Positions 8,847 to 16,099 of a DNA stretch of 48,451 bases are shown piece after piece. The notes beneath the pieces are model-generated. The model was not told where the DNA came from. It saw only the letters and a list, made by a program, of their open reading frames with translations, and did not search any database. Positions within the stretch are counted from its first letter, which is position 1. Each line of letters opens with the position of its first letter. The position numbers were made by a program, and so were the translations under genes. The DNA is from Spirochaetota bacterium (lineage in GTDB: Bacteria > Spirochaetota > UBA12135 > COTS27 > JAFLEE01), in the NCBI GenBank assembly GCA_017302015.1, contig JAFLEE010000006.1:64001-112451 (forward strand), read 5' to 3'.

Positions 8847-10510
8847 AGGCGCGCTTCTTCCTCCCCTGGGCTACGGCCGCCTCGCTTTGGGCCGCGGCGC
8901 AAGTCCCCTCTGCTTGGCGGTGGGAGCAGGTGTTTTCCGTGCCGGGCGCGGGTTGGTGGCGTGTTCCCCTGCCCGCGGAGACCCTCAGCGCCTGCCGCCC
9001 GGGCCGGGAGGACCTGCGCCTCTTCGATACGGAAGGGAAGGAGACGCCCTTCGCGGTCCCCGAAGACCGCCCCCCCGCCCCACGCGAGGCCAAACGCGTA
9101 AGCGTCAGCCTCCAATCGGGGGCGACCCGCATCCTGGTGGAGACGGGCACCGGCGACGCGTTCGATGCTCTCGCGCTCGCCGTGGAGGCGACGGAGGTGT
9201 ACAAGGCGGCGAAGGTGGAGGCCTCGGACGATGGGGAACGGTGGAGCCTCCTGGTGGAAGATGCGCCGTTTCGCGTGCGATCCGGTGGCGAGCCTGGGCT
9301 CTTGGAACTTCCCGCGGGCCGCCACGCATGGCTTCGGATCACCCTCGATGACCGCAGCCGAGAGGCGGTGCCCGTGCGGAGCGTGGCGCTCCGAATCAGC
9401 GGCGGCGCGGAGCCTCTGCGTTTTCCCCTGACCCTCCTCGAGCGCCGCGAAGAGGGCGGGAGCACCCGGCTGACGCTGCGCGCCCCGGTCCGCCACGCCG
9501 ACTGGACCGCCCTCGAATTGGAGGCCGCCGAACCGGCCTATCTGCGCGCGGCGGTGCTGCGCACCCGCGAGATCCAGGGGGTTGAGCGCCGCCTCGCCGT
9601 GCTGGCCGAAGGCGCGCTGCGATGCGACCCCGCCTCGGGCGCTGGAAAACTGGCCTTTTCGAAACGGGTGGATTCACGCGAATTGATCCTGGACTTGGCC
9701 AATGGGGACAATGCGCCCCTATCGATCCGGGGCGTGTTCGGCCTGCGGCGCCGGGTCGACTTGGTCTTTTATGCGCGCGCCGGCGGAATGTTGCGCCTGG
9801 CGAGCGGAAACCCATTGGGCGAGGCGCCTCGCTATGATGTGGGCGCCCTCCTCGACACCCTCGGCGCGGCGAAACCGCTGTCACCGGCCTTCGCCCCCCT
9901 TAGGTCGAACCGGGCCTTCCGCGAGGAGGAGGCGGCTTTTTTCCCGGCCCGCGGTGCGGCGCTGCAGCCGGGCTCCTGGAGGCGCTCGAAGGCCGTCCAC
10001 GTCGAGCGCCCGGGGCTCGCGAGCCTCAGCTTGGATGACGAGGTGCTCGCCGCTTCCCCCACGCTCCTGGATCTTCGCTTGGTCCTCGGCCGCACCCAGG
10101 TGCCCTATCTTTTGGACCGGGACGTGGCGGAGAGATCCGCTGAACTCGTGGTCGAGGCCACCCACGCCGCGACGAAGAACGCGCGGGTGAGCCGCTGGCA
10201 TCTCCGTCTCCCCGGGCCGGGCCTACCGATGCGCCGTGTGGATCTCTTTTGCGATACGCCCTATTTCCGCCGGGAATTCCGACTCTACGCCGTTCAAAAA
10301 ACGGAACCCGCGGGGGAGCGCGCCGAACTCCTGCACCGCGGCTTTTGGCGCCGGGAAGCCGGCCCCGCAGTGGGCGGTCTTTCCATCGCATTCGACGGGA
10401 ATCGGGCCGCGACCGCCCTCCTCCTCGAGGTCGAGGACGGCGACAATCCGCCCCTTGCCGGCCTACGGGGCGTGGCGATGATCCCCGTGTCGCGTCTTCA
10501 TTTCAGGTAG
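8843..10510 (+). CDS. DUF3999 family envelope protein, ended early by an in-frame amber codon
   Basis: 555 residues to a TAG at 10508-10510. A signal peptide (FLPWATAASLWAAAQ) is followed by a beta-rich exported domain typical of DUF3999, the usual partner of DUF2339. Normal family members end with a sequence of the kind LHFRADTG-E-L-LYYG-P-AP-YDL and a single C-terminal membrane anchor. Here that end exists but lies behind the TAG, in the same frame (10511-10765). As read, the protein lacks its anchor and would be released into the periplasm or be unstable. Either the gene carries a nonsense mutation, the codon is read through, or the base is a sequencing error. TAG also ends other genes here (GH38-like, SWIM, argG), so general amber recoding is unlikely. 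Translation is coupled to the upstream gene by ATGA. Confidence 0.8.
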   Translation: MKARFFLPWATAASLWAAAQVPSAWRWEQVFSVPGAGWWRVPLPAETLSACRPGREDLRLFDTEGKETPFAVPEDRPPAPREAKRVSVSLQSGATRILVETGTGDAFDALALAVEATEVYKAAKVEASDDGERWSLLVEDAPFRVRSGGEPGLLELPAGRHAWLRITLDDRSREAVPVRSVALRISGGAEPLRFPLTLLERREEGGSTRLTLRAPVRHADWTALELEAAEPAYLRAAVLRTREIQGVERRLAVLAEGALRCDPASGAGKLAFSKRVDSRELILDLANGDNAPLSIRGVFGLRRRVDLVFYARAGGMLRLASGNPLGEAPRYDVGALLDTLGAAKPLSPAFAPLRSNRAFREEEAAFFPARGAALQPGSWRRSKAVHVERPGLASLSLDDEVLAASPTLLDLRLVLGRTQVPYLLDRDVAERSAELVVEATHAATKNARVSRWHLRLPGPGLPMRRVDLFCDTPYFRREFRLYAVQKTEPAGERAELLHRGFWRREAGPAVGGLSIAFDGNRAATALLLEVEDGDNPPLAGLRGVAMIPVSRLHFR

Positions 10511-10765
10511 GCCGATACCAACGAGGCCCTCCTTCTCTACGATGCTCTGCGGGCCTCGGCGCCGGAGTACGACCTCGATCTGGTGGCCCAGCGCCTCCTC
10601 GATTCCCAGCGCCTGGAGGCGAGCCTCGGGCCGCAGCGCGGCCCGCCCCCGGCTGCTTCCGGCGCGGGGGGGAGGGCGGCCGTCTGGGTCTGGATTTCCA
10701 TGGGCCTCGTCGCCCTGGCGCTCCTCGCCTTGATCGCGCGCCTGCTGCCGGCGAAGAAGCTTTAG
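10511..10765 (+). pseudogene. C-terminal part of the DUF3999 gene, cut off by the amber codon
   Basis: Read in the same frame from the base after the TAG, 84 codons encode ADTNEALLLYDALRASAPEY, then DLDLVAQRLL, an Ala/Gly/Pro linker and one membrane span (VWVWISMGLVALALLALIARLL) with a positive end (PAKKL), closed by TAG at 10763-10765. This is the expected C-terminus of DUF3999: conserved tail plus anchor. The frame is intact and codon bias is normal, so the lesion is recent or not a true lesion. Confidence 0.75.
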
Positions 10766-10772
10766 CCGCCCC

Positions 10773-12167
10773 TCATTGCTGGATCCAGGCCCACGCCTTC
10801 TCGATCGTATCGAAGGGGACGCGGAAGCGGCTCTTGCCCCCGTGGAGTTTATTGATGGTGGCCAGGTAGAGGTACTGGGCTCCCCGAACCCCCACGACGG
10901 CGCTCTTCTCCTGGTGCTTCATGGCGACCTCGGCCAATTGGGCCAGGCGCTTGGGGACGTCCTTGACCGCCTTGGTGCCGGTGAAGTTCGAGATGGCGTA
11001 GACCTTCTTGCGCTCGGGCAGGCGCTCGTAATAGGCCCGCGCCTGGGCGATGAGGTCGAGGCAACCCCGTTCGAGGAGCGCGTCGTCCTCGGGGAAATGG
11101 AGGTAATTGATGAGCACGTAGGTGCGGCCCCCGGCTTCCAGCACATGGAAGCCCTGGGACTCCCGGATGGAATCGATGGAAGCGGCGCTGTGCGCGGCGG
11201 GAACGTGCTCGAACGCTGCCGGTTCGGCCGCCTCGGTGACGGACTGCGGGGCCGGGGGCGGCGCCGCTTCGGCGGGGGGCGGCGTGATCGGAGGGGCCGT
11301 GGTCGGGGGCGCCTTCGCCTGGGGTACCTCATCGGGCGCAGCCGACTCGTCGACGGCGATCTCCAGGATGAGCAGGCCGCGGGTGGCCGTGAGTTCATCG
11401 ATGCGCTTGAGGAGGTTGAGTTGGATGGCCTTCTGTTGTTCGCGGAGTTCGGCGAGGGCCCGCACGGTGAGTTCGAGGGATTCGGTGAGCAGGCTGATCT
11501 CTTGGATCTGCTCCAGGGACTGGCGCTGCATCCCCGCGAATCCCTCCACGTTGGTCTGGAGATCGAGGTTGACCTCGCCGATCTTCGTCGCCGTCGTGCC
11601 GAGGCCCTGGTGGAGGGTCTCCTCGATGAAGACCTTGACCTTCGGCAGGATGTCGGCGATGGCGTCCTTGAGTTTGCGGACCTCGATGGTGATGACCTTG
11701 AACCCGGCGCCCTTTTCCCCGGCCCGGGCGGCCTCGATGCTGATGTTGAAACTGAGGTTGTGGAGCGCCTTGAGCTTCTCGTCCATGAGAACGAAGAGGC
11801 GCCGCAATTCGGGGAGTTGCTTCGTGAGCCAACCCGTCATGGTGGTGATTTGGCCCAGTTTCTTGGAACTCGCCTGCAGGCGCTGGATGCCCTGCTTATA
11901 GCCGGCCTCCTGCTCCAGGAAGAGGTCTTTGAACGCGTTGAGGGATTTCATCACCCCGTCGAGGCTGTGGACCAGTTCGGCGTCGTTCTCGATCGTCGTT
12001 CCGATGGCGGCCACTTCCTTCTCCAGATCGGCGATGGTGAGGCCGATGGCCTCCGCGGCGATGCGGTTGCGCTGGAGGACTTTCGCGAGGGCGGCCTTTA
12101 CCCCGAGGTTTTTGACCGCAGGTGCGGGCGGGGAGCTTGGTACGGCGAAGGCCGGAACGGAATCCAA
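10773..12167 (-). CDS. Soluble chemoreceptor-tip protein with C-terminal STAS-like domain
   Basis: 464 residues, no membrane segment or signal peptide. Residues about 20-260 are helical. LHNLSFNISIEAARAGEKGA (136-155) with GFKVITIEVRKLKD (155-168) matches the hairpin tip of methyl-accepting chemotaxis proteins, the part that contacts CheA/CheW (family pattern ALNA-IEAARAGE-G-GFAVVA-EVRKLA). The flanking heptads are short, and no HAMP or sensor domain is present. After an Ala/Pro/Thr linker (about 275-335), residues 338-464 form a small alpha/beta domain with VYAISNFTGTKAVKD and KSAVVGVRGAQ, resembling STAS/SpoIIAA-like domains that bind partner proteins or lipids. It may report to, or compete within, a chemotaxis-type or anti-sigma network, but no cheA, cheW or kinase is nearby. 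Start is TTG 12167 with AGGAG six bases upstream; no ATG serves. It converges on the DUF3999 fragment with seven bases between stops. Confidence 0.75.
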   Translation of the reverse strand: MDSVPAFAVPSSPPAPAVKNLGVKAALAKVLQRNRIAAEAIGLTIADLEKEVAAIGTTIENDAELVHSLDGVMKSLNAFKDLFLEQEAGYKQGIQRLQASSKKLGQITTMTGWLTKQLPELRRLFVLMDEKLKALHNLSFNISIEAARAGEKGAGFKVITIEVRKLKDAIADILPKVKVFIEETLHQGLGTTATKIGEVNLDLQTNVEGFAGMQRQSLEQIQEISLLTESLELTVRALAELREQQKAIQLNLLKRIDELTATRGLLILEIAVDESAAPDEVPQAKAPPTTAPPITPPPAEAAPPPAPQSVTEAAEPAAFEHVPAAHSAASIDSIRESQGFHVLEAGGRTYVLINYLHFPEDDALLERGCLDLIAQARAYYERLPERKKVYAISNFTGTKAVKDVPKRLAQLAEVAMKHQEKSAVVGVRGAQYLYLATINKLHGGKSRFRVPFDTIEKAWAWIQQ

Positions 12168-12256
12168 TCGTTACTCCTGGAAGTTCGATGGGCTGGGTTT
12201 CAAGGACGAGCGGATCGAAACAATTGGTCGAAGTTAATGCCGGACAAATCCCATCA

Positions 12257-12285
12257 ATTATATCCCGAATAGTCCTTCGCGTGAA
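12257..12285 (-). promoter_or_regulatory. Promoter of the chemoreceptor-tip/STAS gene
   Basis: On the minus strand TTCACG (12285-12280), 17 bases, TATAAT (12262-12257), a perfect -10 box. The leader would be about 80 bases. The 220-base gap 12168-12387, AT-richer than its surroundings, holds this promoter; a plus-strand promoter for the helicase gene is not clear. Confidence 0.5.
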
Positions 12286-12387
12286 GCAAAATAAAACTTT
12301 AGTTGTATATAAGAACGCTCACGCTAGGGGGTTCGGGCAATAAGGATGGAAGTTTAGTTCCATCGGCCGCCTCTTGGTTATTCGGCC

Positions 12388-15141
12388 ATGGGAGGGCCTT
12401 CTTCCATCGGACAATGCGCCATCGTGTCCGCATTCGCCCTTGCTGTCAGCCCCCAAGGCCACGCCTATCCCCATGCCGTGGAAAGCGAGGTGTCTCCGTG
12501 GATGGCGTCCCTCGCCCCGGTGTTTGAACGCGGGGTAGGGGAAGGGCTCCTGAGCCTCGCCTTATTGCCGAGCGAGACGCCCTTCGGCGCCCATTGGAGT
12601 TTCTGGCACGCCTTCGCTTCCAGGTTCCTCTCCGAACTCACCCGCCACCCCGAAGCCCAGCGGCCCGGCGCCGCCGCCTTCCTCCGCGCTTTTCCCGCGC
12701 CGAGCGAAGAAGAATGCCTGCGTCTCCTGATGGGGGCGCCGTTTTGCCGGGGGCAGGAATATCTTTCTCCGGCGACGCTCGGGGCCCTTTGGCGCAATTT
12801 GGGTGAAGCGCTCGCGGCCTGCCTCAGCGCGGAGGGGCTCGCCTTCGACGAATGGCTCGATCGCCACCATAGCGCCTGGGGCGCGGTGGGGAGGGTCTAC
12901 TTCCATTTGGCCGAGAACAAACAAGACCCCGAGCGGCCCTTCGCGTTCCTCGCCACGTATACCGAGAAGGTACTCGAGAAACGCCCCAGGCACCTGCCCC
13001 TGGGCGAGGCGCTCGAGGCATACGCCGGGAACGACCGCCGCGCCGAACTCCTGCGGCTCCTCAAACCGGTGGAGCGCGCCGCGGCGGCGAGCCCGTGGGT
13101 GCGCAAGCTCGTTGATTCGGGGCAGATCTACCATCCGCTCCCGTTCGGGCCGGAGGAGGCGCATGCATTCCTCACGCAGATCCCGTGCATCGAGGCCGCC
13201 GGGGTGACGGTGAGGGTCCCGGATTGGTGGCGGAGGCAGGCACCGCCGCGGCCCCAATTGGTCATCACCCTCGGCAAGCCCAAAAAGCGCTTCGGCCTCG
13301 ATGAACTTCTTTCCTTCGACGCCGGGTTCGAGATCGACGGCGCGGGGCGCCTCGAGGAGACGGAACTCCGCGCCCTCCTCAAGGCGGGAACGGGTCTCGT
13401 CCGTTTGAAGGGACGCTGGGTGGAGGTGGACGGCATCCGCCTCCGGGAAGCCCTGGCCCAATTCGAGCGGGCCAAGGCGCTCGCCGCCGAAGGCGTGAGT
13501 TTCGCGGAGGGGATGCGGCTCTTGGCCGGCGTGCGCGGCCTCGGCCTAACGGACGGACCGGACGGGGCGGCGCACCCGCGGGTGGTGGCCGGGGAGGAAC
13601 TGAAGAAGATCCTCGATGCGCTGCGCGAACCCGGGAACGGAGCCGACCGGGAACTCGAGGGGGCGCTCTCGAGCGAGATCCGGGGAACCCTGCGCCCCTA
13701 CCAGGTCGCGGGGGTGAAATGGCTTTGGCTGCTCTCGCGCCTCGGGCTCGGCGGGTGCCTCGCCGACGATATGGGATTGGGCAAGACGCTCCAGGTGATC
13801 GCGCTCTTGGCGCTGAAGAAGCGCTTCTCGGCCCCGAAACAGCCGTCGCTGCTCATCGCCCCCGCCTCCCTCCTCGGCAACTGGACTTCCGAACTCGAGA
13901 AGTTCGCCCCCGGCCTGGTGGCGAGGGTCTGGCACCCCGCCTTCGGGAGCGCCGTGAAGGGGGAAGGCGGCCCCGCGCTCGAGGGGGTCGACCTCGTCAT
14001 CACCACCTACGGCATGGCCATGCGCGGCGCGTGGGCCAAGGACCTACGCTGGGAGACGCTCATCCTCGACGAGGCCCAAGCCGTCAAGAACGTGGGGAGC
14101 AAGCAGACGAAGGCCGTGAAGGCCATCCCGGCGGCCCAACGCCTGGCGCTCACGGGCACGCCGGTGGAGAACCACCTCTCCGACCTGTGGTCGCTCTACG
14201 ATTTCTGCGCCCCCGGGCTCTTGGGCGGGCTCGAGACGTTTCGGCGCCTCGTGAAGAGGCTGGGCGAAGGCGAGAACGCCGACCTCGCCCCGCTCCGGCG
14301 CCTCATCCAACCCTACCTCCTCCGGCGCCTCAAGACCGATAAGCGCATCATCGCCGATCTCCCCGACAAGACCGAGGTGAAGGCGTGGGCCGGGCTTTCC
14401 AAGGCCCAGGCCGTGCTCTACCGGCAGGTGGTGGAGGGCCTGGCGGCGGTCTTGGGCGGCGGCGTCCAGGGCATCGAGCGCCGCGGCCTCGTGCTCGCTT
14501 CCCTCCTGCGCCTCAAGCAGATCGTCAACCACCCCGCCCAATTCAAGGGCCACGGCGCCTGGGATCCGGCCCTCAGCGGGAAATTCGAGCGCCTGGGCGC
14601 CTTGGGCCGGGAGATCGTGGAGAAGCAGGAGAAGGTCCTCGTCTTCACCCAATTCGCCGAAATGGTGGAGCCACTCTCCGAGTACCTCGAAGGGGTGTGG
14701 GGCCGCAGCGGCCTCACGCTCCAGGGCCAGACGGCGATCGGGGAGCGGAAGAAGCGCGTGGCCGCGTTCCAGGAGGAACTCGGGCCGCCGTTCTTCGTCC
14801 TCTCCATCAAGGCCGGCGGCACGGGGCTCAACCTCACCGCCGCCAACCACGTCATCCATTTCGACCGCTGGTGGAACCCGGCGGTGGAGAATCAGGCCAC
14901 CGACCGGGCCTTCCGCATCGGACAGAAGAAGAACGTGATGGTCCATAAGTTCGTGGTGCGCGGCACGTTGGAGGAGAAGATCGACGCCCTTATCGAATCG
15001 AAGAAGGCCCTGGCCGAGTCGGTGCTGGGCGGCGGGGGCGAACTCACGCTCACCGAAATGGGGAACGAAGAACTCCTGCGCCTCGTGGCCCTGGATGCGG
15101 ACCAGCTCCTCACGGCCGGCGAGCCGGGCGGGGCGTCCTGA
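12388..15141 (+). CDS. SNF2-family helicase/ATPase
   Basis: 917 residues. The N-terminal ~430 residues are the poorly characterised SNF2-associated region; the opening SPQGHAY and FERGVGEGLLSL resemble the start of bacterial SNF2 proteins, so translation must begin at or before GTG 12424. The motor shows motif I ADDMGLGKTLQ (459-469, Lys466), motif II DEAQ (561-564), motif III LTGTPVEN, and motif VI QATDRAFRIGQ, all intact. Such proteins move along double-stranded DNA or remodel protein-DNA complexes; bacterial roles are mostly untested, though some sit in defence or transcription contexts. The start at 12388 has no Shine-Dalgarno and is uncertain. The stop overlaps the ATG of the SWIM gene (TGATG), a pairing common in bacteria, suggesting a two-protein complex. 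Confidence 0.92.
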   Translation: MGGPSSIGQCAIVSAFALAVSPQGHAYPHAVESEVSPWMASLAPVFERGVGEGLLSLALLPSETPFGAHWSFWHAFASRFLSELTRHPEAQRPGAAAFLRAFPAPSEEECLRLLMGAPFCRGQEYLSPATLGALWRNLGEALAACLSAEGLAFDEWLDRHHSAWGAVGRVYFHLAENKQDPERPFAFLATYTEKVLEKRPRHLPLGEALEAYAGNDRRAELLRLLKPVERAAAASPWVRKLVDSGQIYHPLPFGPEEAHAFLTQIPCIEAAGVTVRVPDWWRRQAPPRPQLVITLGKPKKRFGLDELLSFDAGFEIDGAGRLEETELRALLKAGTGLVRLKGRWVEVDGIRLREALAQFERAKALAAEGVSFAEGMRLLAGVRGLGLTDGPDGAAHPRVVAGEELKKILDALREPGNGADRELEGALSSEIRGTLRPYQVAGVKWLWLLSRLGLGGCLADDMGLGKTLQVIALLALKKRFSAPKQPSLLIAPASLLGNWTSELEKFAPGLVARVWHPAFGSAVKGEGGPALEGVDLVITTYGMAMRGAWAKDLRWETLILDEAQAVKNVGSKQTKAVKAIPAAQRLALTGTPVENHLSDLWSLYDFCAPGLLGGLETFRRLVKRLGEGENADLAPLRRLIQPYLLRRLKTDKRIIADLPDKTEVKAWAGLSKAQAVLYRQVVEGLAAVLGGGVQGIERRGLVLASLLRLKQIVNHPAQFKGHGAWDPALSGKFERLGALGREIVEKQEKVLVFTQFAEMVEPLSEYLEGVWGRSGLTLQGQTAIGERKKRVAAFQEELGPPFFVLSIKAGGTGLNLTAANHVIHFDRWWNPAVENQATDRAFRIGQKKNVMVHKFVVRGTLEEKIDALIESKKALAESVLGGGGELTLTEMGNEELLRLVALDADQLLTAGEPGGAS

Positions 15142-15965
15142 TGGCCTGGCAGCGATGGCCCGCCTACGTTCCCGTGGCCGAGCGCCGCGCCCGGGCCGCC
15201 CGGGAACTCCGGGGGGCCAAGAAGCGCGGGGTCGCCCTCGCCCCCGTCGTCATCGAAGGGAAGTCGGTGGCGTCGACCTTCTGGGGCAAGGCGTGGTGCG
15301 AGAACCTGGAGCGCTACGCCGATTTCGCCAACCGCATCGAACGCGGGCTGCGCTACGTCCGCAACGGGAGCGTCATCGACCTGAAGATCGAAAGCGGCCG
15401 GGTGGAGGCCCAGGTGATGGGGAGCGAACTCTATGCGGTGGGGGTGGAGGTGGCGCCGCTCGCCGCGGAGGAATGGGGCGGGGTGAAGGAGGCTTGCGCC
15501 GGCGGCATTGCCACGCTCGTGGAACTCCTCGAGGGGAAACTCTCCGACGCCGTGATGAAGGTCGTGACCGAACCGGGCAAGGGCCTCTTCCCCCGGCCGA
15601 AGGAATTGCGCTTCTCGTGCTCCTGCCCCGATTCGGCGAAGATGTGCAAGCACGTGGCGGCCACGCTCTACGGTATCGGCGCCCGCTTCGACCGCGCCCC
15701 CGAACTCCTCTTCGCGCTGCGCGGGGTCGACGCCGGCGAACTCGTGGCGCAGGACGCGGGCCGCGCGGTGGCCAAACTCGCGAAGCGGGCCTCCGCGAGC
15801 CCGGCGCCGCGCATCAAGCACGACGATCTGGGGGCGCTCTTCGGGATCGACCTGAAGATGGGAGGGGGGAAGGCTGCCTTGGAGAAGAAAGCAGCGGGTT
15901 CGGGACGCGGGAATAAAAAGAAAGCCCGCGGTGATGGAAAAAGGAATGGGCCGGGGAACTCCTAG
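15141..15965 (+). CDS. SWIM zinc-finger protein, partner of the SNF2 ATPase
   Basis: 274 residues. The SWIM motif is CSCPDSAKMCKH (C160, C162, C169, H171; C-x-C-x6-C-x-H), which binds zinc and usually DNA or protein. The N-terminus (STFWGKAWCENLERY, residues 45-59) is the conserved opening of the bacterial SWIM proteins that accompany SNF2 ATPases. The C-terminus is a Lys/Gly/Arg-rich tail (KKKARGDGKRNGPGNS), probably disordered and nucleic-acid binding. ATG overlaps the helicase stop by one base, so the two are coupled. Function inferred as a targeting subunit for the helicase. Confidence 0.9.
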   Translation: MAWQRWPAYVPVAERRARAARELRGAKKRGVALAPVVIEGKSVASTFWGKAWCENLERYADFANRIERGLRYVRNGSVIDLKIESGRVEAQVMGSELYAVGVEVAPLAAEEWGGVKEACAGGIATLVELLEGKLSDAVMKVVTEPGKGLFPRPKELRFSCSCPDSAKMCKHVAATLYGIGARFDRAPELLFALRGVDAGELVAQDAGRAVAKLAKRASASPAPRIKHDDLGALFGIDLKMGGGKAALEKKAAGSGRGNKKKARGDGKRNGPGNS

Positions 15966-16099
15966 GTTCCTACGATTGTTTGATCGGCACCGTCAACGCG
16001 CTGGGCCGTCTCCGCGTTCCGGCGTTGTGCCGTGGCGTTTTTCCCCACCGGCCCAGTTTTCTGCATCCGCAAAGGACGGGGTTTTTATCGGGTCAAAGC
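15966..16099. other. Convergent intergenic spacer, no gene
   Basis: Between the SWIM gene and the oppositely directed barrel-enzyme gene. A four-pair GC hairpin around 16020-16036 (CGGC-5-GCCG) followed by a short T run (TTTTT near 16040) could end plus-strand transcription, but it is weak. Nothing else recognised. Confidence 0.3.

Noticed and set aside
10508-10510. Genome-wide recoding of TAG as an amino acid
   Set aside because: TAG ends the GH38-like, SWIM, argG and GH5 genes in places where the proteins should end, so amber is a normal stop here.
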